NCBI GenBank assembly: GCA_021927905.1
Contig: BLLK01000029.1
Coordinates: 372,001 to 436,000 of the forward strand
DNA length: 64,000 nt
DNA from: Chaetoceros tenuissimus
Taxonomy: Eukaryota > Bacillariophyta > Thalassiosirophyceae > Chaetocerotales > Chaetocerotaceae
Direction: 5' to 3'
Below are positions 19,820 to 31,786 of the stretch, in pieces. The notes under the pieces were generated by a model, which did no database searches, was not told the DNA's origin, and saw only the letters and a program-made list of their open reading frames with translations. The stretch's first letter is position 1. Every line of letters starts with the position of its first letter. Position numbers and translations under genes: made by a program.

Positions 19820-22800
19820 TTATTTCTTCCCTTTTTTGCCTGAGGATTTTGGAGAGGAGGGATTGCTTTTCCTTTTTTTTTGAGTTGCATCCAATATCTC
19901 TACTGATGAGTCGTCATTGTCATTTTTGGTCTGCTTCTGTACAAAGAAGGAACTAATACCAACTTGTGTCGCTAAATTTGCTCTAAGAGCTAAGTCTCTT
20001 CTTTGATTCAAGTCACTACCAAATGTTTCAATGTCACTCAGCTCACGAGTGAGACAATCAAGTCTGCATTGTGCTGCGAGGCGGTCAAATGGGATATCAG
20101 TTGTGTTCTGAGTTTGAGCTTCAAACCTGGCATCGACCCGAACCATTTCATCAAAGCCTCCATAACCGTAATGAAGTATACCATTGATCAATGCTTCATC
20201 ATCTGCATTGTCTGACCACCATGCTGGTCTATCTCCCCATTCGTCTTCCTTTTGTGTTAGCAAGTTTGTTGCGACTGGCAGGAATTGCGTATGCAGGCCA
20301 TCTTGGTACTTCAAGAAAAGATTTCTTAATCGCGTTTGCTGAATGATTTGACAAAAGATGGCTTCGCAACCCTTCTCATCTACGTAGGCTGTTGGAGTGA
20401 CAGTGGGCAAATTTGCGTAAACGTAGTTTGGAATGACTTTTCCTTCGACCACCACTCCCAAGTATGATCCCCAAGCAAGGTTATGATTCAACCCCCAATT
20501 TATAGTTTGCTTCCCGAGTCTTGGATCTTTCTTACTATTACTCAATCTAGTCCCCGTATGATGGAACACAGCTTGTAAAAGCATGACAGCTTTCTTTGCC
20601 AAGTCAACAGGAACCTGTCTAAGATTCGATGCCTCTATGTAGACAAGCTTCCGTGCTTGCAATTCGTTTAGAAGGGTTTCTGTTGGTTGTTCACCCTCTG
20701 CCTCTTGTCTTTTTAATCTGCTGTCAGTCATCTTGTACCAAGTTTCTGCAGCAGCCTCCAATACACTCCCTGTCTGAAACCAACTCAATTGACAATTATC
20801 TTCATCGTAGTCACATGTAATCGTATTTGTCCAGTCGTCGTCGCAAATAGGCATTCCTTGAGAACATAAAACACTCAATATAAGGGTTTCAATTGATGTC
20901 AACTTCAGGAAACTTTGACTAGGAATGTTGATCCCACGTTCTGGATATTTTCCAATGGTCAATGCCTTGTTGATGGCCACATCGCCCACTGTGCTCTCAA
21001 CATCACGTTTCTTCTTCTTCTTTTTCGAGCTCGACTTCTTCTTGGTTGCTGGCTTTGGGGTTGGCTTTGTTGCTGGCTTTGTCGTCGACTTCGTGGAAGA
21101 TTTTGTTGTTGATTTCTTTGACGCAGAAGACTTCGACCCAGATTTGAATCCATTATTTGTTGACTTGCTCTCCTTTTTCTTGGGAGTAAGGGTAGTTTTC
21201 GATTTCCTGATGACCTGGGAAATAGGTTTGCGTTCGGCAACAAAGAGAGCTTCACCTTGTTTACTAGGTTGGTGGACTTCCATTCCTAAAATAACACGCA
21301 ATACATTTTTGGAAGCTCTCACAAGAGGCTTAGAATTCTGCTTCACAAGATGAATATGTTTCGCTATTTTCTTCAGTTCGGAGGATTCAGCAGAATTTTC
21401 AGGGTATTCAATGGATCTACGTTCAGCTTCTTGATATGCACTTGTGAGAATCTTATTGATCCACTTTTGCTGCTTCTGACCGACTTTAATTGCTTCTCGT
21501 AATAGTTCGGCAAGAAAAATGTTGCATACATTGCTCTGGTCCAACACTGCAAATTGAGGTGTGCTCCCTTGTACCTTACTCGCAGTTTTAGATTCTTCCT
21601 TCTCTGGTGTGACCGAAGTGCTTTTAGCAAGAAGCAGCTTTGCCCTTCTAAGTAAGTCTTTTCGAGTTGGTAGTTCAGCGTCTGTTGTTTCAGATTCCTT
21701 AATGGAAGATGTAACATTAGTGTGCTTGACCACAGACTCGTGGCCTGATTGTTCAAAATCAACCTTCCATATAAAGTCACTGCTCTCATCGCCACTTTGA
21801 GACGAAACTATGTTATAAGACTTCAAAACTAAATCCAGAGCAAAACCTTTCGCCCTTTTGATACTCTCTTTTTCGTTATTCATGAATGCTGCAGCTCTTT
21901 CGGCGACAGATCGATGTATCTGCGTCTCACGTGCTTTTTCTTCTTCGGACTTGCCATCCATTACAACGTCTTCCTTTTCAGATCTGTCTGGAAGGGAAGT
22001 GCCTAATGATGCATCATCAAAAGGAGGGCCCCATTTAATCTCTTTATCTTCGGTGATTGCTCGACAATGAGTATCTCTGTCGATCCAACCGTGTTTGACT
22101 ATCGCTGTAATCAAAATAGCATCGTGTATAGGTTTCCATGAAGGGTGTGGTAATGCTGCCTTTGGATTAGTATCTATCAGTTTCGTGAGGGTGGTCAGAA
22201 GAGACTGGTTTTCAGATTCGCCCATGATTTCTCTCGCTCTATTAACAAGGTCGTGAGCTCTTGTAAGACTTGTCATCGTGTTGATGAGACGAGTAGAAGA
22301 TAAATTTAGTTTCTTCGTAGAATTTCTATCCACAAGTAACTGACATGGAGCAAAGGATTGTAGTAAAGATGCGATGTCGTCGAAGCTGGCTGCTTTTGGA
22401 TTCAAACTCAATAGATGGTTATCTTCCATTTTCGTATTACTTTTAGTCGTGATCTCTGTCTTCACCTTTGTGATAATGCTAGACACTGACCCTTCTAGTT
22501 CTGGATGGAGAAGAGGAAGTTTGTCCAAAATTTCACCGATAGAAGGGAACTGAGAAAGTCAAGAAAAAATATGCAGATGAGATTTCGAGTGGTCGTGAAT
22601 AATTGTCATCAAGGGTGCAATGGCTTACCTCAGTCCCATTTTTGTTCACCATACACTTGCACCTTTTGCCTTTGGACTTGGTTGTGCTTTCTTTCCACCC
22701 TCTATTTTTCAATGCTGGTACAATACTATCATCAAAAGCCTTTCGCAGAGATGATGTTGAAATAATTTCGGAATTTTCCGCAGAAAAATCTTCGCTCCGT

Positions 22801-25800
22801 GGTTCTCTATCCTTCATGAATTCCTTCGCATCGGAGAGAGCTTTGTCAATCCATTCGCCGTCCCAATACTTTGAAAATGATCTTTTTAATTGATCATTCT
22901 TCCATTCTTGAGATTTTGTATCTGGAGGACTTGGTTCGGGCTTCTTTTCCGTGACACTTGTTTCTACTTTTTTATCTTCGGTATTCAATTTTGTAGATCC
23001 GGTGCCTAATGGGATTGAATCAGCTTTCTTGTCGGTGGCAGATGCTTCTTCTTTTTCATTTTTGATTTTGACTTGTTTGTCTTTTTCAGAGTCTCCCTTT
23101 TCGTCTGATTTTGTTTCACCCTCGTCTCTATCATTGGATCGGGATAATTCGGCTTCCTTTTCTTCTTTCTTCTTTTTCAAATCTTTTTCTATCCGTTTTG
23201 CAGCATCCAATGCATGCTCAGTGGAACATTCTTTCATGGCTGTGAAGCACATAGACCAACACATGCGTTTCACCTATAATGAGGTCTGATGTCAGTAAAA
23301 TGTGCAATGAGTAATTCGGAATAAAATCTATTTCATCTTACCTCATCTTCTTTGTACTGTTTTGATGATTGTGCATGCAATAACTCGATAAATGATGGCC
23401 ATGAGAGATTACCATATCCATATCTCAGTAATAATTTCAGTGTGAGTTCGGCGTCACTTTTCTTCCAGTTGGTCTCAGATTTCCCACCCCATAATTTCCT
23501 TTCAATCTTACTGATCTCAAGTTTTCTTTTCTGCATTATTGTCTTGAGATCGTCATTTTTCAATTCAATATCGAAGTCAAAGTCAAATAATGCATTTTCA
23601 TCACGGCCCTCTGGATCAAAGCTCTCATTACTGTCAGTCGATCCAACAGAGGAGTCCTCATCGCTAAAAGTAAGTCTCTCGTCAAGTCTCATATCAAAAG
23701 CATTTTCATTGTAGCTAACATTTCCCCTTGATCGCTTTTTGGTGCTTTTAATAATATCTTCGTCTTCGAACTTCGCTTCTCCAACCATTTTCTTCCAAAA
23801 GTCTGGATCGTCAATATCCACATCGGCTGATGCTGATGTGCCATTTTGATCTGTTTCGTTCCCTGTGAGACCTTTGAAACTTGCCTTCGAAAATGTTCCT
23901 CCAGCTGCATTACTCTTACTCCCGGTATTTTCATGAATAACGGTCTTTGCTCTACGTTCAAGAATAGTATCAATGTCTTGTTCAATGAATTCGTTGGACT
24001 CTTTCTCCGACTTCCCTTCATTTTCTTCTTGAAACATATCATACGCTCCATGACGAAGAAGTTTCTCCACTTCCTCTTTGGTTAAGTTCTTTTTGATTGG
24101 AACAAAGATTTTGTTAATCTGAAAGAACACACTCTGAAAACTAAAATCAAATGAAACTTACACTACTCTCGGATCCTCCGTCTTCAATTCCTTGTAGAAC
24201 TGCTTGGTCAAGACCCATTTTCATGGAACTCATGTGAAACATTTGCATCTCATAAGTCTTCCTTGTGAGAAGACGGTACACCTTTACGCTTTTTGTTTGT
24301 CCAATTCTGTGGCATCTTGCTTGGGCTTGTAGATCATTTTGTGGGTTCCAGTCTGAGTCAAAAATGATACAGGTATCGGCTGCAGTCAGATTGATTCCAA
24401 CACCACCAGCTCTTGTCGATAGAAGCATTATGAAAGGTGCATTTGATGAAGTTTTAGACTGGAATCTATCTATTGCCATTTGTCGTTTCTTTCCAGTAAT
24501 AGACCCATCAATTCGCTCATGTTTGAATTCTCTCAGTGAAAGATAGTCTTCAATTATATCCAACATGATTTTAAACTGTGAGAACAGTAAAACTCTATGG
24601 CCATCTGACTGTAACTTGGGAAGGAGCTTATCTAGAAGAACTAGTTTCCCAGATGCCTTTGCCAAAAAATCAGCTTCGTCGCTCTTAGTATTGATATCGA
24701 CTTCTTTCTTAGCTTTCTCTTCAACACCCTCCAATAGAAATGGATGATTACAGCACTTTCTGAGCTGCATAGATAAATTGTTTAGACTTGGTCCATCAAG
24801 CGCTTTCTTCACATCGCGGTGCAAAAACTGAACATTTTTTTCATAAAGAGCACGATAATACTGCTTTTGTAACACTGTCATCTCGACTTCAATGAGAGTT
24901 TCTTCTTTTGGAGGAACACTTTTTTCAACATCTTCCTTCAATCGTCTCAAAATGTAGGGACGAATAAGTTCGTGTAGTTCATCTACTCTCTCTTTGGTCT
25001 GCATGTTGTCATAATGGTCCATAAACTCGTCACAGTCATCAAAAGTATCTGGGTCAATAACATTCATCAAAGACCATAGTTCGCTCATGTTATTCTGGAT
25101 TGGAGTACCAGTCAATAAAAGTGTGTGGTTGAAGCGAAATTTATCGTGTCTCAAATTCACAGCAAGTTTAGAAGTGTGACTTTTCAGTCTATGAGCTTCG
25201 TCTACGACTAATAATTCCCATTCCACAGCCATGAGCTCACTAAAATCATCAGTGACAAGCATTTCTGGTGTGGTAATGACTACTTGAGCCATCCAAATTC
25301 GTTCAGCTTTTGTTGCCTTTTTTGTATGACATTTATTCAGAAATCTTTGGTTGATACCTACTCCACCCTGTGGACGATCACATTCATACGCAAATTCAAA
25401 CTCACGAATCACCTCTCTATCATTCTGAGAGCCGTGGTACACAATGGTATTCAGATTTGTCCAGCCAGTGAATTCTCTTTGCCAATGAGGAATAGTTGAT
25501 AGAGGAGCCACAATCAAAAATGGCCCTCTTAGCTTGAGTGAGGTGCAAATCATTTGTACATATGTCGCTGTTTGAATCTGATAACAAGATGGATTAATGG
25601 TTTGACAAGAAAAATCATGAAAAGAAAAAATATCATGGAACTTACTGTCTTTCCTAAACCCATCTCGTCTGCCAATATAGCAGATCTCTTATTCACATGG
25701 TTTGACAAAAGCCAAGAAACTCCTTCAGCTTGGTAATCTCGTAGCTTTCCGCCATTCTTGAACTCTTGATTTTCAAGATTTTTCTTATATTCTTCGATTT

Positions 25801-26974
25801 TGGCTTCTTTGGCAGGACTATCACGAATTTTATCACCAAAGATTTTGTATAGGCGACGTCTTTCATCTTCTCGACTAGAAATAATCTTTTTCATATCTGA
25901 TTTGCTTGGTTTTGAGCTGCGCTGCTCAAATTGCTCAAGATTTGATTCATATTCAATGTCCATGAGAATCAAATCTCTCTCATATTCATACGTGGCATCG
26001 CCATACGGAGTGCTACCCCACTTTACAAGAAAAGAGCGGCCAGTTCCATTATCATAATCTTCATTCTCCTTGTCAAAAATCATACCCCATTCTGATTCGT
26101 TTTTGGAGTTCTTCTTGTCGTCTTCTTCCCATCCTTCTGGAGGATTCACTTCAAGTATTCTCTCTATTTGAACAAAACTTGGGTCAAAATAGTCACCATC
26201 CATTCTTTCATCAGCATCGTAAAAGAAACCGTCGTGACTCTTCTTGAAGAATGTCGACAAGTAAGTTTTTGCATTTTCAACAAACTCTAGAAGGTCATCT
26301 TGTTTTTCCCACGAACAATGCAAGAAACTCAAGTCGGCCCATTTCACAAGAAATCTCTCTTCGAAGCCCTCCAAGTCTTCGTCCTCCTCTTCTTCGTCCT
26401 GAATCCAACGGCTACCGTCATCAATTTCTGATGTGTTGATCTTTTTGCAAATGTCCTTCCAAGTCTTTTTTGATTCCATACGAACAGCAATAATTCTCTG
26501 AATTTTGAACTCGGGTTCTTCTTCACTTTCAACAGAGGAAGCATAAGACTCTTCCTCCATGGATTCATCTTCACTGTCAGTTTCTACATTTTGCTGCAGC
26601 TTAATTTTCTTCCTAGTAGCTGAATGTCTTACTGCTGGAGATTTAGGTGATTTTGCTGGTACTCTACTGGATCTCCGTGGTTTGGGACTGGATGCACCTC
26701 CTCCCCTGCTACTAGAAGTCCTCTTTACAATCATCTCTTCGTCGCTACTTTCATCATCGTCGTCGGCTTTAGATTGACGTCTAGAGGTTTTTTGCTTTTT
26801 GGATGGCTTAGGGTCATCACCGATAAGGTCTCTGATGCTGTTTGCATCTGGCTCTTTAAAGCTGGAAGCAAATTTGTTGGCTCTAGAGGAGCGACGTGAA
26901 ACTGGGCTTGTACTCTCTTCTGCCTCAGCTGGGATATCAGAGTTGCTTCGCTTGCGTGAAGATCTGCGTGGCAT
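19820..26974 (-). CDS. CHD-type chromatin remodeler, double chromodomain Snf2 ATPase
   Basis: Five exons (26974-25646, 25577-24162, 24118-23342, 23273-22629, 22549-19820), with introns of 68, 43, 68 and 79 bp, all phase 0, give 2298 residues. The order is: Ser/Arg-rich nuclear N-terminus with acidic patches; two chromodomains (RFLVKWADLSFLHCSWEK and RSFLVKWGSTPYGDATYEYE); the Snf2 ATPase with LRDYQAEGVSWLL, ILADEMGLGKT (Walker A), LLVVDEAHRLK (DEAH), LLTGTPIQNN; then the C-terminal helicase lobe with VLLFSQFKIMLDIIEDYL and RAGGVGINLTAADT...QAQARCHRIGQTKSVKVYRL. The long C-terminus holds KLLRHGAYDMF, WWSDNADDEALINGILHYGYGGF, similar to the 'D-x-LL-G-x-x-HGY' block of CHD subfamily III, and Lys-rich low-complexity tracts. 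CHD proteins slide nucleosomes and bind methylated H3 tails. Subfamily placement is tentative. Confidence 0.92.
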
Positions 26975-27476
26975 ACTTCTATACTTGACTTTAGTTTTTT
27001 AATACAGAAGTAGGAGGTTAGTCTTGAATAGTGAAAGAATCAAATCCATTATTGAATATGAACGTGTTTGTCATTGGGATGGTTCTCAAGAAAGAGAGGG
27101 AATTTCCACGAGAAATGGAGAAGAAAACAGAAATAGACCAAACACGTTGAACTTTGAATGTGCCATATTGCCCTCCACTATCGTCGAACAGGTGACACGA
27201 AAGCTCCTCTTTCCCAACATCCAAAAATGAATCATTATTCCAAATTCAAAATTTTCTTCAACTTACCCAAATCTAAAAAATTGCACCAGCAACCTCTACA
27301 CTACGACAAAGCACGTCTATGATCAGTAAAGCAAAAATAGGAACGATGCTCTCTCTGTAGGATCTGCGATAGTTTTCAATTTTTGTAATGAAAAGGAAGC
27401 ACTTCACACAACCCACCAGATCCATTCTCTGTCCGAAAACATTTTCAATTCATTCATCATCATCCCAAATTTTTCA

Positions 27477-27485
27477 TTTGGCGCC
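27477..27485 (+). promoter_or_regulatory. E2F-like site TTTGGCGCC
   Basis: A perfect match to the E2F/DP consensus TTTSGCGCS, about 305 bp before the SYF1 start and 500 bp before the CHD start. It stands out in AT-rich DNA. Binding is inferred from the motif only. Confidence 0.4.
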
Positions 27486-27515
27486 CTCCAACGATTTTAG
27501 CTCTATTACCTATAT

Positions 27516-27533
27516 ATATTTCTGTAGAAATAT
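27516..27533. repeat. Perfect 8+8 bp palindrome
   Basis: ATATTTCT and AGAAATAT are separated by GT. The arms contain TTC and GAA, but the spacing is 4 and not the 2 of a heat shock element, so it is not a standard HSE. Confidence 0.5.
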
Positions 27534-27758
27534 TTGGTTATGACCTTTACATAATGACATTATTTTTAGAGTTCTTATTTGAGGTTATGAATCCTTTTGA
27601 TGGCCAGTACTTGTGTGCACTACGTAGTACCACTCACTACTTCTCACTCAAAGTTAAAAGTTAACTACCACATACAATCCTTCTATTTCAATCTCCTAAT
27701 TGAAATTCCTTTGGTGAGAGCACACATAAGTTTGCACGTCAGTGTATTGTTGATTCAT

Positions 27759-27774
27759 TTATAAATATATATAG
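27759..27774 (+). promoter_or_regulatory. TATA-like stretch of the SYF1 gene
   Basis: TTATAAATATATATAG lies 16-31 bp before the ATG at 27790. If it is a working TATA box, the leader would be almost absent, so it may simply be AT-rich leader. Confidence 0.3.
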
Positions 27775-27789
27775 AACAAACAATATATA

Positions 27790-30700
27790 ATGACGACGGG
27801 TCAAGAGAATTGCAGCGCATCTTCTTCTGCTATGAAGATCATGTCAGAGATCATATCCTATCCTTTATTGTTAGAGCACGAAGAATCCATCACGAAAACA
27901 AACCAAGAGTCTATAATGTATGATGTAACAGCGTGGATGCTTTACCTTCAAGAAATAGATGGTATATTACTATCGTTTCAGGATTCAATAATTGCATCAT
28001 CACAGCAAAAGAGAAATAAAGGAAATTTTTCAACAATTACTATTGGAGGGAGAAGCATGTCTGTAAAGGATTTATCGACTTCTTTCCATATGATGCAAAA
28101 CGCAAGAAACCTGATTTCAGAACGAGCGCTGTCTTGTCTTCCTGGATCTTATAAACTGTGGCATGATTACCTTAACTTTAGGTCGAGAGAATATGTTCGA
28201 AGTTCGTATCTTATCTCATCTTCTGATGAAGCGGTCAGATACAAGTCTACCATTTCAGCATTTGAGAGATCATTAGCGCGAATGAACAAATATCCCAGAA
28301 TTTGGCTGAGTTACATTTCATTTGTGATCCATTTCGATCCTTGTTGTAATGTTACAAATGTAAGAAGACTGTTCAATAGAGCATTACTTGCTTTGCCGGC
28401 TACTCAACACGACTTGATCTGGGTTGAATATCTAGCTTTTGTATTGAAAAAGGCTCCACCAAAGGGGTTATTTATTTCTACTGGAAAAGAAATGGGACCA
28501 ATTATGCTTTCTATTCAAAATGGAACAATGGAAGATCCTGATTGTCCATGGGAAATTCCTGGGGAGACCGTGTTGAGAGTGTTGAGACGTTATGCTCATT
28601 ATTATAATCCTACTGCAAGAGAAATGCTTGCAGATGTTGCAGCTACGTTTGAGCGGTATGGCGAGGCCGCTTCACTTTACTGTGAAATTCTAAACGATGT
28701 TGATTTCTTGAGTGCTAGTGGAACTACGAGACATGAACTTTGGATACGCTTCACAGACATATGCACGGAACATCCAGAAGATACTCGAGAAATTGGTATT
28801 GATTTTGAAACGATTGTAAGAGGTGTATTGAAACCCGAAGATGCTATCGGTAGTGGATGGAAGATCTTTGATGATACAAAGGCTGACAATGAAGCCAACG
28901 ATCAAGATTCAAATCGACACGAAAAAATCGAAAAGCAGCTTGAGCAACTTCGATCTTCTTTAGGAGAACTGGAAGGAACCTTGTGGAATAAATTGGCACT
29001 ATACCATGTCAGAAGTGGTGAATTTGAGCTTGCGAGAAGTATATATGAAGAAGCGATGGAAAATGTTTCAAGAGTTCGTGATTTCAGTCTAATTTTCGAC
29101 GCCTATGTGAAGTTTGAAGAAAATGTCATCGAGGTATTGATGGAGAAAATGAATGAAGACGATGATGATAATGAAGAAAAAGCTAGTGGAAATGATGAGA
29201 CTGTAGATGAAGAAGACTTAGATATTTTGCTTGGTAAAGCAGCGACAAAATCGTCTGGTGGTGATGATGAAGATCTGAATGCTGATGTAGAGCTCGCTTT
29301 GGCTCGTGCCGAAAACTTGATGACCCGTAGACCACTTTTGCTAAACTATGTATTGTTGCAGCAAAATCCTCAAAATGTAGCAGAGTGGTTAAAACGATCA
29401 GAGTTGTTCCTGGAAGTCGGTCAACCTGCCCAAGCGATTGCTGCTATTGAGGATGCAATCAAAAAAGTTTCATCGAGGCAAGCCATGAATGGAACTCCAT
29501 CTGAGTTGTACATATTATTAGCAGGCATTTATGAAAATAAACTGAAGGATAAGGGGAAAGCGCGATCAGTATTTCAGAGAATTTGTACAACAAAACCAGA
29601 ATACAATTTTACAGATCCCGAAGATTTGGCGAAATGTTATTCTGTATGGATTGAAATGGAGCTACGTTTTGAGAATTGGGATGATGCGTTATCAATAGCA
29701 AGAAGATCAGTTGCACCTAGTCCTCATGGAACGTCTAAAGTTGTTAAGCGTCTTGTGCGTTCAATGCGTGTATGGAATTTATTATTGGATCTTGAAGAGT
29801 CACTTGGTACCCTCCAAACGACAAAAGATGCTTACAACAGACTCCTAGAACTCAAAATCGCAACTCCCACACAAATTCTCAACTTTGCTACATTCCTTTC
29901 AGAAAAGAAATATTTCGAAGAAAGTTTTACAGCATTTGAACGTGGCCTTGACATGTTTCCATTTCCTCATCCTGGTGCTAAAGTGCTTTGGAAAGAGTAT
30001 CTGCTATCTTTCCAAAATAGATATGCAGACACCAAAATTCATCGGATGCGAGAACTTTTTGATAGATGTTTGGACTCATGCCCGCCTGAGGATAGTTGCG
30101 ATTTCTATCTCATGTATGGAAAGTTTGAAGAAAAATGTGGACTGACTAAAAGAGCTCTTGGAGTTTATGAAAAGATGTGTACAACTGTACCCCCTGATCA
30201 GAAGTTTAGTGCTTACCAACTTTACATTGCCAAAACAATAAAATACATCGGTGTCACTGCCACTCGAGCAATCTATGAGCGAGCAATCCAAGCTTTAGAA
30301 GACAAACCAGCAGCAATAATGTGCGCTGCATACGCAAAGATGGAAACTTCGTTACACGAGATTGATAGAGCAAGAACTGCTTATATCTACGGTGCTCAAC
30401 TTGCTGACCCAAGAACAAATCCAGAATATTGGGGAGAATGGCATGAGTTTGAAGTTTCTCATGGTAATGAAGAGACATTCAGGGAAATGCTGAGAATTAA
30501 GCGTGGAGTTCAAACTGCATTCTCTACTGTGAATTATAATACTGCAGATACTGACTCGACATCAAAAGCTGATGCACCTCTATCTCATGAAGAAGCTATT
30601 GCTATGCTAGCAGCACAAGAAGGGGAAGGTATAGAGCCTTTGGAAACAGAGAAGGTTGCCGGTTTTGTGAAAGCAAAACCAAAACGTCCTGCGGATGTGA

Positions 30701-30819
30701 AGGATCTAGACGAAGTCGAAAGAAGAGCAGCAAAGTTGCGGAAAGTCACTGCAGGTCTTGTTGCAGCGAATCAGCAACAAGAGGAAAATCTCAATGATGA
30801 GGAGATCGATATAGACTAA
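27790..30819 (+). CDS. SYF1: Pre-mRNA-splicing factor SYF1 (XAB2), HAT-repeat protein
   Basis: An intronless gene of 1009 residues. It is built of HAT (half-a-TPR) helices throughout: YKLWHDYLNFR, PRIWLSYISFVIHFDPC, NVRRLFNRALLALPATQH, IWVEYLAFV, LWNKLALYHVRSGEFELARSIYEEA, NVAEWLKRSELFLE, KVLWKEYLLSF, IHRMRELFDRCLDSCPP, FYLMYGKFEEKCGLTKRALGVYEKM, TRAIYERAIQAL, EYWGEWHEFEVSHGNE. The order and the C-terminus (VERRAAKLRK, then an acidic NDEEIDID end) match SYF1/XAB2, a core protein of the Prp19 (NTC) complex that joins the active spliceosome. Human XAB2 is about 850 residues; the extra length here includes an acidic insert (EDDDDNEEKASGND) near residue 460. The protein is nuclear. Confidence 0.92.
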   Translation: MTTGQENCSASSSAMKIMSEIISYPLLLEHEESITKTNQESIMYDVTAWMLYLQEIDGILLSFQDSIIASSQQKRNKGNFSTITIGGRSMSVKDLSTSFHMMQNARNLISERALSCLPGSYKLWHDYLNFRSREYVRSSYLISSSDEAVRYKSTISAFERSLARMNKYPRIWLSYISFVIHFDPCCNVTNVRRLFNRALLALPATQHDLIWVEYLAFVLKKAPPKGLFISTGKEMGPIMLSIQNGTMEDPDCPWEIPGETVLRVLRRYAHYYNPTAREMLADVAATFERYGEAASLYCEILNDVDFLSASGTTRHELWIRFTDICTEHPEDTREIGIDFETIVRGVLKPEDAIGSGWKIFDDTKADNEANDQDSNRHEKIEKQLEQLRSSLGELEGTLWNKLALYHVRSGEFELARSIYEEAMENVSRVRDFSLIFDAYVKFEENVIEVLMEKMNEDDDDNEEKASGNDETVDEEDLDILLGKAATKSSGGDDEDLNADVELALARAENLMTRRPLLLNYVLLQQNPQNVAEWLKRSELFLEVGQPAQAIAAIEDAIKKVSSRQAMNGTPSELYILLAGIYENKLKDKGKARSVFQRICTTKPEYNFTDPEDLAKCYSVWIEMELRFENWDDALSIARRSVAPSPHGTSKVVKRLVRSMRVWNLLLDLEESLGTLQTTKDAYNRLLELKIATPTQILNFATFLSEKKYFEESFTAFERGLDMFPFPHPGAKVLWKEYLLSFQNRYADTKIHRMRELFDRCLDSCPPEDSCDFYLMYGKFEEKCGLTKRALGVYEKMCTTVPPDQKFSAYQLYIAKTIKYIGVTATRAIYERAIQALEDKPAAIMCAAYAKMETSLHEIDRARTAYIYGAQLADPRTNPEYWGEWHEFEVSHGNEETFREMLRIKRGVQTAFSTVNYNTADTDSTSKADAPLSHEEAIAMLAAQEGEGIEPLETEKVAGFVKAKPKRPADVKDLDEVERRAAKLRKVTAGLVAANQQQEENLNDEEIDID

Positions 30820-31786
30820 CTTTTTTAAATATACTAATTTTAAGTTCTCTATTTTAGCGATGATGGAAGTAGTGTAGTAGAAGTTTTCAGAAGAAAAATA
30901 GTTGAGTCTACCATATTATCTAGTATCGCGATGACTGGATAATTGAAGGGAAATTATTAAAGTATGGAAAATATGACAATGATCTGGACAGCATGATTTG
31001 TTAAACGGTGGAATAGAGGTGCCAGTTTGGCGTTTCTATTTGCTTTTAAAATGCTCTAAACATATTTATCAAAAGAAGCAATTTTAGGTGCTAGGGTTGA
31101 AAGGTATGTTAGAAACAATCCTTAAGGAAAAGCTCGCACCAAAACTGAACTAAAATAGAAATTGCCGATTACCTGTGAGATTCCTAAGCGCGACAATCTC
31201 AATTTCATGTTTTGGGGTATGTAACAAGGTAAATGGGAAAAAAGTACGTGAATTTCCTCAATCCATTCGCATTAGTTCTCGAACAAGATCAATCATGCTC
31301 TTCTGATGCCAGATATTATGCAAATGCACTATTCTACAAGTCATTTTTTCTCTATGATCGTGATTGTATCTTCAACCTGAACTGATACCACACTAACACA
31401 GAAACAGACTCAATAATTTAGCTTAGAGATGAAAGTACTTCCTGACAACTTTTGCTACGTAAATACAGTAGTGATGTTAAATGAATAATTAATTCATAAT
31501 TTAGATTTCACGACTTTGTTTTCATCAATCTTGAAGGAGCAGCGAGGAAAAGTTGGGACTTGCGTCATTTAATGCTTATCTCGCCATAGAGAGTAGAGAT
31601 AAGTAATAATCCAATGTTGATAAAGTCTCTATTATTCTTGTATGTTTCTCTACCTACAAGTACTTCAACTTGCCTCTACCTTCACACACACCTCATCCCA
31701 TCTCCAAATCAATAATTCACCACCAGCAACAGAAGCAGAATAACTCAAGTATATTAATCTCATTGAAGAAAATTTTTCAATTCAAA
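30820..31786. other. Intergenic region, no gene seen
   Basis: About 1 kb of AT-rich DNA with stops in all frames. A frame open from 31670 joins the downstream decayed gene, but its first 39 codons are P/H/S/Q-rich and look untranslated. Confidence 0.5.

Larger units (their letters stand above)
26975..27789. other. Bidirectional promoter region between CHD and SYF1
   Basis: About 0.8 kb between two divergent genes. I see no protein-like frame; two 68-codon frames at 27018-27230 lie on opposite strands of the same DNA. It holds an E2F-like site, a palindrome and a TATA-like stretch, listed separately. Confidence 0.5.

Noticed and set aside
20925-21353. A 142-codon plus-strand frame opposite the CHD C-terminus
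   Set aside because: Phe/Asp/Val-rich runs arise from the Lys/Ser/Thr-rich low-complexity sequence on the other strand.
27516-27533. Palindrome as a heat shock element
   Set aside because: TTC and GAA are 4 bp apart rather than 2, and no third unit is present.
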